The notes under the pieces: generated by a model
Told to the model about the DNA's origin: nothing
The model's input: only the letters and a program-made list of their open reading frames with translations
Database searches by the model: none
Made by a program: the position numbers and the translations under genes
Assembly: GCA_000634115.1 (NCBI GenBank)
Contig: JFLJ01000113.1
Coordinates: 62,001 to 126,000 of the forward strand
Reading direction: 5' to 3'
Source of the DNA: Prochlorococcus sp. scB241_528O2
Lineage (GTDB): Bacteria > Cyanobacteriota > Cyanobacteriia > PCC-6307 > Cyanobiaceae
DNA: 64,000 nt
Shown: positions 28,847-35,815 of the stretch, in pieces
Layout of the letters: every line of letters begins with the position of its first letter
Numbering within the stretch: position 1 is the stretch's first letter

Positions 28847-29767
28847 ATGAAAATTCTTGTAATGGGTGGTACTAGATTTGTTGGCAAGTCTTTGGTTGGA
28901 AAGTTATTAAGTCAAAATCATCATATTGATATTTTTACGAGAGGTAATAAAGCTAATCCTGAAAAAACCAATTTAATTAAGGGTGATAGGAATAAATTAG
29001 AAAGTATAGTTAATCTGAGAAATGAAAAGTATGATGTTGTCTATGATATTTCTGGACGAGAGTTAGAACAAACGAAACTTCTTATAGATAATTTAGATAA
29101 CTCTTTTCAGAGATATATATATGTCAGCTCTTCAGGGGTTTATAAAGATAATTGCGAACTGCCCCTATCCGAAAACGATCCCATTGATCCAGATAGTCGA
29201 CACAAAGGAAAATTTGAGACAGAGAATTGGTTGATAAAACAGAAAATTCCTTTTACTAGTTTTAGACCAACTTATATTTATGGTCCAGGAAATTATAATA
29301 AGATTGAAAATTGGTTTTTTGAGAGATTATTTACCAATAAATCCATCCCAATGCCCGGAGACGGTTCTTTAATTACTCAGCTAGGCCATGTTTCTGATCT
29401 GACTGATGTAATGATTAGGTGCATAAATTTTGAAAATTCTAAAAATAATATTTACAACTGCTCCGGTGAAAAAGGAGTTACGATTAAGGGCTTAATTTAT
29501 TTCTGTGCAGAAGTTCTTGGATTAAACCAAAATGAGCTTTCTTTAAGAACATTTAATTATCAAAAATTAGATCCTAAATCTCGAAAGGGTTTTCCAATTA
29601 GATTAAATCATTATCAGACTGATATCTCTAAGATTAAACGTGATTTAGAGTGGGTACCAACTTTTGATTTGCTTAATGGTTTAAAGGATAGTTTTATGAA
29701 TGATTTTAATTATAAAAAGAGTGAGGGGTTTGACGAAAATTCAGATAAGATTCTTTTTAATTCTTAA
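28847..29767 (+). CDS. NAD-dependent epimerase (CSP41-like)
   Basis: This extended short-chain dehydrogenase begins MKILVMGGTRFVGKSLVGKLL. The ORF track uses a TTG at 28841, but the ATG at 28847 fits the fold better and gives 306 aa. A YVSSSGVYKD segment stands in the active-site region, and FRPTYIYGPGNY follows. The pattern resembles chloroplast stem-loop-binding proteins (CSP41), which bind RNA in plastids. The 3' end overlaps convergent pgsA by 27 nt. Confidence 0.82.
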   Translation: MKILVMGGTRFVGKSLVGKLLSQNHHIDIFTRGNKANPEKTNLIKGDRNKLESIVNLRNEKYDVVYDISGRELEQTKLLIDNLDNSFQRYIYVSSSGVYKDNCELPLSENDPIDPDSRHKGKFETENWLIKQKIPFTSFRPTYIYGPGNYNKIENWFFERLFTNKSIPMPGDGSLITQLGHVSDLTDVMIRCINFENSKNNIYNCSGEKGVTIKGLIYFCAEVLGLNQNELSLRTFNYQKLDPKSRKGFPIRLNHYQTDISKIKRDLEWVPTFDLLNGLKDSFMNDFNYKKSEGFDENSDKILFNS

Positions 29768-30280
29768 ATAGCCCAATAAAGTCACAATAGTCAGGAAGAA
29801 ACCTAACCAATAAAAAATTAAAGCCAAATTATTCAATAAGCTTATTTGTAGTGGTGTAAAGAAGGTCATAACAGAAATAAAAAAGAAAAATGTTTTAAAT
29901 TTGCCTAACTGAGATGCTGGTAAACCGTCTTTTGTGGAGTTCCTTAGGCTAGAAATAATTAATTCTCTATATAAAATTAATGCCAAAGACCAGAAAGGTA
30001 TCAAATTATTTTTACAAAGGAAGATCAAAGGAATTAAATAGAATACTTTATCGCTCAAGGGATCAAGGATAGCTCCTAATCTTGTTTTAAGATTAAATTT
30101 CCTTGCAATTAACCCGTCTAAATAATCTGTTAAACCTCCAATAATAATAAATATAAAAACATAAAAAGGTCTGTTAATTTCTAAAAAAAGTATTAATGGA
30201 AATATAAGGAAAAGTCGAGATATCGATAATAAGTTGGGAATATTCAATGTCAAATTTTTAAGATTTTTTCTAAATAACAA
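29741..30280 (-). CDS. pgsA: CDP-diacylglycerol-glycerol-3-phosphate 3-phosphatidyltransferase
   Basis: This 179-aa integral membrane enzyme makes phosphatidylglycerol phosphate. The full CDP-alcohol phosphotransferase signature is present in DYLDGLIARKFNLKTRLG followed by AILDPLSDK (DGX2ARX8GX3DX3D). Several hydrophobic helices flank it. Phosphatidylglycerol is essential in photosystems. The gene is convergent with, and overlaps, the epimerase gene by 27 nt. Confidence 0.93.
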   Translation of the reverse strand: MLFRKNLKNLTLNIPNLLSISRLFLIFPLILFLEINRPFYVFIFIIIGGLTDYLDGLIARKFNLKTRLGAILDPLSDKVFYLIPLIFLCKNNLIPFWSLALILYRELIISSLRNSTKDGLPASQLGKFKTFFFFISVMTFFTPLQISLLNNLALIFYWLGFFLTIVTLLGYLRIKKNLI

Positions 30281-30463
30281 ATTAGTTTTTGTATTTAAAA
30301 AATATATTACACTCTCAACATGCTTAAATTTTCAGTAAAAATTTTAAATGGTTTTAATGCTAGATTCAAAATTTAATTTAAATCAGAATCCTAAAGTTTA
30401 TAAACTCAACTTCTCTTTATGATTGATGATGTTTTATATTACAAAATTATTCCTTATATCTAA

Positions 30464-31075
30464 ATGCAGCCTCATAGCCTAAAGCTATCTCCAGAATCTG
30501 ATTTGATAAATTCAATTAAAGAATATTCTTTATCGAATAATTTATATGGGTATGTTTCTGGAGTGGTTGGTAATCTTAGAACAGTTTGTATTCAATGCCC
30601 TGGAAATCAAGATATAAATAAATTCGAGGGAAATCTAGAGATCGTTTCTTTAAATGGACATTTTAATAAAGGAGATGTTCATTTACATTTAAGTTTTGCA
30701 GATGAGGGATGTAATGTCTTTGGCGGACATCTTGAGGAGGGATGTATTGTAAAAAAAGGTACTGATATTTTATTACTTTCTTTTGAACAAAAAATTATTA
30801 ATATCTCAAATAATGATTTATTAAAAAATGAATCACGTGTAAAAGTATATATTTTAAAGGATTGTCCTTGGTCTAAAAGAGCAATTAGGTTGCTTAATTC
30901 TTTATCTATACCTCATGAAGTTACTTTAATAGACAATGATGAGATCTTTCAGAAAATAATGGCTCAAAGTAGCCATAATACTTTTCCTCAAATATTTTTG
31001 GATAATAAATTTTATGGAGGATATGATGAACTTTCAGAACAAGCAAAATTGGATAACTTAAGTTCACTTAAGTAA
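30464..31075 (+). CDS. PPC/DUF296 domain fused to a glutaredoxin domain
   Basis: This 203-aa two-domain protein has residues 1-115 matching the PPC (DUF296) fold, with FEGNLEIVSLNGHFNKGD and VHLHLSFADEGCNVFGGHL including the conserved His residues. Residues 125-203 form a glutaredoxin (VKVYILKDCPWSKRAIRLL; NTFPQIFLDNKFYGGYDEL with the cis-Pro). The active site is CPWS, a monothiol variant of CPYC. I know no function for this fusion. A metal or Fe-S link is possible given the monothiol site. 183 nt of gene-free sequence lies upstream. Confidence 0.85.
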   Translation: MQPHSLKLSPESDLINSIKEYSLSNNLYGYVSGVVGNLRTVCIQCPGNQDINKFEGNLEIVSLNGHFNKGDVHLHLSFADEGCNVFGGHLEEGCIVKKGTDILLLSFEQKIINISNNDLLKNESRVKVYILKDCPWSKRAIRLLNSLSIPHEVTLIDNDEIFQKIMAQSSHNTFPQIFLDNKFYGGYDELSEQAKLDNLSSLK

Positions 31076-31085
31076 TATAAATTTT

Positions 31086-31274
31086 TTAACTATCACGATT
31101 AGAAAGCTTTTCAGAAACTAATTCGTCCTCTAACTGCTTTATTAATCTTGATACAAGACTTTGAAATTCTGGTTGACAGCCTTTAAATGCAGCTTTATGT
31201 CTTATTGGCTCATTTCTAGTTCTTAAATCAGTAAGCATTAATTGTAATGCGTCAATTTTTGGGTTTATTTTCAT
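31086..31274 (-). CDS. 62-aa conserved hypothetical protein
   Basis: This is a small soluble, mostly helical protein (INPKIDALQLMLTDLRTR, then FQSLVSRLIKQLEDEL). It has a single Cys and many charged residues, with no membrane segment. It is convergent with the PPC-glutaredoxin gene (10-nt gap). I do not recognise the family. Confidence 0.6.
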   Translation of the reverse strand: MKINPKIDALQLMLTDLRTRNEPIRHKAAFKGCQPEFQSLVSRLIKQLEDELVSEKLSNRDS

Positions 31275-31300
31275 AGTTTTATTTTATATATTTACATCTT

Positions 31301-31960
31301 TTAAATCATTTGCATAGCTTTTTTAAAAGATATCTTTTTATTATTATTCGAACTTGTTACTTCTATTAATTTATTTATGGATTCTTTGTTTTTTAAAGAA
31401 TTTATGCACAATTGCGCCACTAATCTTCTTGGGATTGATCCATTAATTTGAGTATCCTCCTTTGAATAATTAATGTTTTCTGATTTAATATCTTCATTTT
31501 CCTTTAATCCTCCTGGTCTAACAATAGTCCATTCGAAACTGGGATTTTTGAGAAAATTTTCACCAATTTTCTTCCAAATTAGTATAAAACCAAACAAGTT
31601 TAATGGGTGAAATAATTTACCACTACAAAGAGAACTTACTAAAATAACCCTCTTAATTCCAACTCTTTTGCAACTCTCTAATTGTCTGAATACTCCTAAA
31701 GCATCAACTTTTGCTGGACCAGTTAAGTCTAAAGATGCTCTCGCACCAGTGGCAATTATTAAAGCATCAATATCTTGTAAAGCTTTATCGAGTTCTTTTT
31801 TGTTTTGTAATGAAACTCTAAATGTTTCTAAACTCTCTAGTCCATCAGAAACTTTTGAATTCTTTCTAATGATTTGTCTTACATTAAATCCTTTTTTAAC
31901 TGCTTCTTCACATATTCTATAACCTGTTTTACCAGATGCACCAGTAATTGCTATTTTCAT
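31301..31960 (-). CDS. NAD(P)-binding SDR-like protein
   Basis: This 219-aa atypical short-chain dehydrogenase has the NAD(P)-binding motif AITGASGKTGYRICEEAVKKG, then DALIIATGARA and VILVSSLCSGK (no YxxxK). FEWTIVRPGGLKEN matches the NmrA/HCF173-like group. In plants and cyanobacteria, relatives act in photosystem assembly or as chlorophyll-associated reductases, so a photosynthetic role is possible. It lies 33 nt downstream of nth on the same strand. Confidence 0.8.
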   Translation of the reverse strand: MKIAITGASGKTGYRICEEAVKKGFNVRQIIRKNSKVSDGLESLETFRVSLQNKKELDKALQDIDALIIATGARASLDLTGPAKVDALGVFRQLESCKRVGIKRVILVSSLCSGKLFHPLNLFGFILIWKKIGENFLKNPSFEWTIVRPGGLKENEDIKSENINYSKEDTQINGSIPRRLVAQLCINSLKNKESINKLIEVTSSNNNKKISFKKAMQMI

Positions 31961-31993
31961 AATTAAAAAGTAATTTGTTAATTATATTAATTT

Positions 31994-32647
31994 TTATGGC
32001 TTTTTACATATAAATTTTTTTTTTCTTTTGGGATAAAGAGTTCGACATAAATAACATTTTGTTCCATCACAACCTCTTGCAGTGCAATATTCTCTTCCAT
32101 AAAAGATTATTTGCAAATGCAAGGTATTCCATTCATTAATGGGAAATATCTTTTTAAGATCTTTTTCTGTTTGAATTACACTATCTCCATTCGAAAGGCC
32201 CCATCTTTGTGCCAACCTGTGTATATGAGTATCAACCGGGAATGATGGTATTTTAAAAACTTGGGACATAACTACTGATGCTGTTTTATGACCTACCCCC
32301 GGAAGAGATTCAAGCTTTTCAAAGGTATTTGGAACTATACTTTTATACTTTTCAATCAAGATTTTAGATAGGTTATAAATATTCTTTGATTTTTGATTAG
32401 ATAGCCCTAAATATTTTATGTATTCATAAATGCCATTAATACCTAGCTTTACCATTTTTTCTGGATTATCTGCAACCTTAAATAAACTCTTTGTTAATTC
32501 ATTAACTTTCTTGTCTGTTGACTGAGCACTTAAAACTACGGCGACGAGCAGGGTATATGCATTTGTATGATTAAGAGGGATTGGAGGAGATGGGTATAGT
32601 TTTTTGAGTTCCTTACGAATTATTTCTGATCTTTCAGCCTTTCTCAT
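31994..32647 (-). CDS. nth: endonuclease III (base-excision repair glycosylase/AP lyase)
   Basis: This 217-aa HhH-GPD enzyme has LPGVGHKTASVVMSQ containing the catalytic Lys and FPVDTHIHRLAQRWGL containing the catalytic Asp. It removes oxidised pyrimidines and cleaves AP sites. The C-terminal Cys cluster reads CTARGCDGTKCYLC, which is C-X4-C-X4-C-X2-C rather than the E. coli C-X6-C-X2-C-X5-C spacing for the [4Fe-4S] cluster. The gene is divergent from the ABC ATPase at 32.7 kb. Confidence 0.92.
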   Translation of the reverse strand: MRKAERSEIIRKELKKLYPSPPIPLNHTNAYTLLVAVVLSAQSTDKKVNELTKSLFKVADNPEKMVKLGINGIYEYIKYLGLSNQKSKNIYNLSKILIEKYKSIVPNTFEKLESLPGVGHKTASVVMSQVFKIPSFPVDTHIHRLAQRWGLSNGDSVIQTEKDLKKIFPINEWNTLHLQIIFYGREYCTARGCDGTKCYLCRTLYPKRKKKFICKKP

Positions 32648-32667
32648 TAATTTGAAAAATTGATTGG

Positions 32668-32683
32668 TGTATAAAATTATACA
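32668..32683. promoter_or_regulatory. perfect 16-bp palindrome in nth / ABC ATPase spacer
   Basis: TGTATAAAATTATACA is a perfect inverted repeat (7-nt arms, AA centre) in the divergent spacer. It could be an operator, or a promoter -10 region in both directions because it contains TATAAA on each strand. No known regulator consensus is matched confidently. Confidence 0.4.
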
Positions 32684-32742
32684 AGAGATATTTTAGGTGA
32701 ATATTATCTGCTAATTTAATATATTTAAAGAATAAGTATTTT

Positions 32743-33801
32743 GTGGAAAAAGATGCGTTAATAATTGATGATTTGCATCATAAATATGATACGAGAAAAT
32801 ATTCGAATTGGATATTAAATAAAATTAACCTAAAAATTGAAAATGGCGAATTATTAGGTTTGCTTGGTCCTTCTGGCTGTGGAAAGACTACTCTTTTGCG
32901 ATTAATCGCAGGGTTTGAATATCCTTCTAAAGGAAAGATATCTTTAAATGATAAGGAAATCTCAAGTAGGAAAAGAATTCTTAGTCCTGAGAAAAGAAAT
33001 ATTGGTATGGTTTTTCAAGATTACGCACTTTTCCCTCATCTAAATGTTTTGGAAAATGTAATGTTTGGTCTGAAAAACAAAAAAGATAGATCTAGAGTTG
33101 ACTATTTATTAAATGTTGTTGGTCTAGATAGCTTTGTTAGGAGATATCCACATGAATTATCTGGAGGCCAAAAGCAAAGACTTGCTATTGCGAGGGCGCT
33201 TGCTCCGGGTACAAATTTTATTTTACTTGATGAACCTTTTTGTAGTCTTGATATGCATGTAAAACTTAAATTGAGAAGTGAACTCCCAAATATTATAAGA
33301 GGTTGTAATGCAAGCGGATTAATGGTTACTCATGATCCTGAAGAAGCTATGTCGATTTGCGATAAAGTTGCCGTTATGAATGAAGGTAAAATACATCAAA
33401 TTGATACACCAATTAACCTTTTAAATAATCCAAGTACTAAATTTGTTAGTAGTTTTATTTTGGGGAATAATATTATTAATCTTAAAAAAAATGGTAATTC
33501 ATTTATATCTTGCTTAGGTGAAATAAATAGTTCAGGGTTATTAAACAATAATTACATCAAAAGCATGTCAATTTCGCCTAAATTTATTTCAATTAAAAGA
33601 TCAGAATCTGGTAATGCTAATGTAATATCAAAAGAATTTCTTGGAGAATTTCTTATCTATAAAGTATCTATTAATGAAGACATATTAAGGGTTAGAACTA
33701 ATATAAATAATCTTCTAAATAATGGCGATAAATGTTTTCTTACTATTAATAAAAATAGTCATTATTTTTTATATCCTGGAGCACATAAGGTATATATATA
33801 A
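32743..33801 (+). CDS. futC: ABC transporter ATP-binding protein (FutC/FbpC-like)
   Basis: This 352-aa ATPase of the iron(III)/polyamine-type importer group has Walker A GLLGPSGCGKTTLLRL, the Q-loop NIGMVFQDYALFPHLNV, signature LSGGQKQRLAIARAL, Walker B FILLDEPF and H-loop VTHDPEEA. A C-terminal TOBE-like region (residues 235-352) follows. The start is GTG. No permease or binding protein is adjacent, so the futC symbol rests on family resemblance and on ferritin and Fur-like boxes nearby. Confidence 0.8.
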   Translation: MEKDALIIDDLHHKYDTRKYSNWILNKINLKIENGELLGLLGPSGCGKTTLLRLIAGFEYPSKGKISLNDKEISSRKRILSPEKRNIGMVFQDYALFPHLNVLENVMFGLKNKKDRSRVDYLLNVVGLDSFVRRYPHELSGGQKQRLAIARALAPGTNFILLDEPFCSLDMHVKLKLRSELPNIIRGCNASGLMVTHDPEEAMSICDKVAVMNEGKIHQIDTPINLLNNPSTKFVSSFILGNNIINLKKNGNSFISCLGEINSSGLLNNNYIKSMSISPKFISIKRSESGNANVISKEFLGEFLIYKVSINEDILRVRTNINNLLNNGDKCFLTINKNSHYFLYPGAHKVYI

Positions 33802-33808
33802 ACTTTAT

Positions 33809-33931
33809 TTATAAGCAATTACACTTTCCACCCTTCCAATTAGAACATTTTTTCTTTTTACATTTCTTTTTTTTACTTAAATATATTTTATTAGTTAATA
33901 GCAGTTCAGAAAAACTGTATTCTAATTTCAT
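33809..33931 (-). CDS. 40-aa Cys/Lys-rich micro-ORF
   Basis: This was translated by hand from the complement with ATG at 33931. The protein starts MKLEYSFSELLLTNKIYLS and ends KKKKCKKKKCSNWKGGKCNC plus Leu. Four Cys fall in the last 17 residues (C-X4-C-X7-C-X-C) among nine Lys. A Fur-like box begins 16 nt upstream of the ATG, similar to the box before the CRP-family gene. The tail could bind metal or nucleic acid, but I recognise no family. It is convergent with the FutC-like gene (7-nt gap). Confidence 0.6.
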   Translation of the reverse strand: MKLEYSFSELLLTNKIYLSKKKKCKKKKCSNWKGGKCNCL

Positions 33932-33947
33932 TTATAGTATTGCGATT

Positions 33948-33966
33948 GATTTTCATTATCATATTA
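33948..33966 (-). promoter_or_regulatory. Fur-box-like operator A
   Basis: The plus-strand 19-mer GATTTTCATTATCATATTA reads on the complement TAATATGATAATGAAAATC, containing the GATAAT-hexamer pattern of Fur boxes. It differs at one base from box C at 35532-35550. It lies 16 nt upstream of the Cys-rich micro-ORF and about 80 nt upstream of ferritin in the divergent spacer. Confidence 0.55.
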
Positions 33967-34003
33967 TTTATTTTAATTTAAAGTATTATTTAATTACTAA
34001 TTT

Positions 34004-34019
34004 ATACAAAATGTTGTAT
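34004..34019. promoter_or_regulatory. perfect palindrome upstream of ferritin
   Basis: ATACAAAATGTTGTAT has 6-nt arms that are exact inverted repeats around AATG and ends 26 nt before the ferritin start. Its place in the likely promoter or leader suggests an operator or a small RNA hairpin. It does not match the Fur pattern. Confidence 0.4.
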
Positions 34020-34045
34020 TATTTATTTAGTTTCATTTTTGAATA

Positions 34046-34600
34046 ATGAATACAGATAATTTAAAAACAAAGAAATTAATTAATTTTGGACCATCTGGAA
34101 GAGCGATTGCACAACCGATGGACAATAGTTTATTGGATAATATTTTTGAACATTTAACAATGGAAAGATTTGCTAATGTTCAATATTTTTCTATATACCT
34201 ATGGTTTCAAGAGCGAGATTTGAATGGATTTGCCTCTCATTTCCTAAGTGAATCACAAGGTGAAATGGAGCATGCTCAAAAATTTGCAGATTACTTAATT
34301 GCAAGAGGACAAAGCGTGAAATTAGATGATCTTCCTGCACCAGTCCAAACATGGGATTCGATTGAAGATTTAATTTCTTATTCGTTCAACATGGAGGCTG
34401 ATTTAACTTCATCTCTGCAACAACTTTATTCAATTTCAGAAAGAATTTCTGATACAAGAACAAATGTATTTCTAGATCCAATTGTAGATGCTCAAACAAA
34501 ATCAGAAGATGAATTTGCAAATATACTTGGCAAAGTTAAATTTGCTTCTAATCAACCTTCCGCAATTTTATTAATAGATAGTGATCTAAAGAAAAAATAG
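34046..34600 (+). CDS. ftn: ferritin
   Basis: This 184-aa bacterial-type ferritin oxidises Fe(II) and stores iron in a 24-mer cage. Ferroxidase ligands are visible as the Glu in MERFANVQYFSIYLWF, the Glu in WFQERDL, and the EMEHA Glu and His. The C-terminal NMEADLTSSLQQLYSISE and SDTRTNVFLDP segments closely match marine cyanobacterial ferritins. It stands in an iron-related neighbourhood with Fur-like boxes. The 3' end overlaps a convergent small gene by 15 nt. Confidence 0.94.
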   Translation: MNTDNLKTKKLINFGPSGRAIAQPMDNSLLDNIFEHLTMERFANVQYFSIYLWFQERDLNGFASHFLSESQGEMEHAQKFADYLIARGQSVKLDDLPAPVQTWDSIEDLISYSFNMEADLTSSLQQLYSISERISDTRTNVFLDPIVDAQTKSEDEFANILGKVKFASNQPSAILLIDSDLKKK

Positions 34601-34873
34601 ATTACTTTCAAATTTATTTTCATTCAATGTCCTTTTGGTTATTTCAAAAAGTAGCTTAGAAAAGTTTATTTTCTCATTGTTTTTTCTATTTAAGAGCTCA
34701 GCTATTTTATAAATCTCATTAACTCTTTTAAAAATGTTTTTGTTTTCAGAAAATAACCTCTCTTTCAATACTTTATTATTTGTGGTTTTGAAAGATTGCT
34801 TTATATTTCTGAGTCTATTCGATAATACATCAACTTCCATTAACAAGTTGTTAGTTAGTGATTTTGATTCCAT
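34586..34873 (-). CDS. 95-aa helical hypothetical protein downstream of the CRP-family gene
   Basis: The ORF track starts at 34915, inside the crp-like coding region. The ATG at 34873 (MESKSLTNNLLMEVDVL) begins 7 nt after the crp-like stop and is the better start. The 95-aa product is Lys/Asn-rich, mostly helical, and has no membrane segment. Its arrangement suggests co-transcription with the regulator, and convergent overlap with ferritin suggests possible antisense interference. I do not recognise it. Confidence 0.6.
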   Translation of the reverse strand: MESKSLTNNLLMEVDVLSNRLRNIKQSFKTTNNKVLKERLFSENKNIFKRVNEIYKIAELLNRKNNEKINFSKLLFEITKRTLNENKFESNLFFL

Positions 34874-34880
34874 TATGTTT

Positions 34881-35468
34881 TTATAGTGGTGATGTTTCAA
34901 TAAAAGAAGGTGCAACGCTTACTGTTTGGGTACCAATTGGGGCTATTAATAATTCAGATGATCTTAATTTAGAAATTAATCTTGTTGATGTTACGCGTGT
35001 TGAACCGATTAATTCACCTATCCTTTCGTGGGTTAACCTAAATGGAAGCTCACACCATTGACCACATCTTCTTCCTAAACGATTTACTAGTATCGAAAAT
35101 AAAGCTTGCAATCGTTGCTCTGCATTGCCCAAGTGTCTAATTCTTAGGAGTTGCAAAGTCCACTCATTTACAGCATCGTAACCGATATCCTCATCAATAT
35201 TTACATTGCTATGAAATGATAAATCTGTTAATGCTTCAACACAGACACCCTCGCTACATAAAAGCTCCGTTCTTAATTGATCACCTGATTGTAAAAATGC
35301 AAGTGTCATCCCTTCAGTTTCTTCGCAAGGACAATAAACTCTAGCAATTCCACTCTCAACTTCAAGGCAGGTACCTTTTGGCCTTGATGAAGGATCTATT
35401 AATACAGATTGACCAGTTATTATTCTTACTGATTTTAAAGGAGATTCTCCATAAGTATGGAACTTCAT
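34881..35468 (-). CDS. CRP/FNR-family transcriptional regulator
   Basis: This protein has an N-terminal cyclic-nucleotide-binding-like beta barrel and a C-terminal winged helix (RLTHERIGELIGSTRVTSTRLISKLRSSELL). The ATG at 35468 (MKFHTYGESPL, 195 aa) is preferred over the track start at 35501, because the track's first codons lie on a Fur-box-like palindrome. The N-terminal half holds several Cys (YCPCEETEG, LLCSEGVCVEAL) and another pair follows (RRCGQWC). These could be redox or Fe-S sensing sites, but the spacing is not that of FNR. The neighbours point to iron control. Confidence 0.85.
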   Translation of the reverse strand: MKFHTYGESPLKSVRIITGQSVLIDPSSRPKGTCLEVESGIARVYCPCEETEGMTLAFLQSGDQLRTELLCSEGVCVEALTDLSFHSNVNIDEDIGYDAVNEWTLQLLRIRHLGNAEQRLQALFSILVNRLGRRCGQWCELPFRLTHERIGELIGSTRVTSTRLISKLRSSELLIAPIGTQTVSVAPSFIETSPL

Positions 35469-35480
35469 TAATGTAAATTT

Positions 35481-35499
35481 GATAATGAGAATTATTATC
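35481..35499. promoter_or_regulatory. Fur-box-like operator B (upstream of the CRP-family gene)
   Basis: GATAATGAGAATTATTATC matches the classical 19-bp Fur consensus GATAATGATAATCATTATC at 17 of 19 positions and is nearly palindromic. It begins 12 nt upstream of the preferred crp-like start, so binding would block transcription or overlap its 5' end. Confidence 0.7.
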
Positions 35500-35531
35500 A
35501 ATTATGCATTAAAAGACAGCTTATTGCAATA

Positions 35532-35550
35532 GATTCTCATTATCATATTA
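35532..35550 (-). promoter_or_regulatory. Fur-box-like operator C
   Basis: The plus-strand GATTCTCATTATCATATTA differs by one base from box A at 33948. It lies between the CRP-family gene (63 nt from its start) and the divergent zinc-ribbon gene (73 nt from its start), so it could act on either. Confidence 0.6.
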
Positions 35551-35623
35551 ATTTTGAAAGTATTCTTAACATAAGCTTTAATGAATATAATTTAAATAGA
35601 ATTCTTAAAATCTTTATTGAGTA

Positions 35624-35815
35624 ATGAGTGTAAATAGAGTCTGTTTTAATTGTGGAAGTTCTTCATTCGTTTCTGATCGATCTTTAGGAGGTAAGATAGT
35701 TTGCTCTAAATGTGGATCTTCTTCGTTTAAAAGAAAATCGTCTTCATTTTTCAATAGTAATAAATTAATTTTTCTTGCTATTGGTATAGCTATTTTAATA
35801 ATTTTATTTAGATAG
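35624..35815 (+). CDS. small membrane-anchored zinc-ribbon protein
   Basis: The 63-aa protein has two CxxC pairs in tandem repeats (VCFNCGSSSF and VCSKCGSSSF) forming a zinc-ribbon-like module at residues 6-37. A C-terminal membrane helix (LIFLAIGIAILIILF) follows. It is divergent from the CRP-family gene, with Fur-like boxes in between. Its 3' end overlaps a convergent ABC ATPase gene by 12 nt. The function is unknown. Confidence 0.75.
   Translation: MSVNRVCFNCGSSSFVSDRSLGGKIVCSKCGSSSFKRKSSSFFNSNKLIFLAIGIAILIILFR

Noticed and set aside
34858-35061. 67-aa plus-strand ORF across the CRP-family gene
   Set aside because: It is antisense to the winged-helix coding region and lacks a motif.
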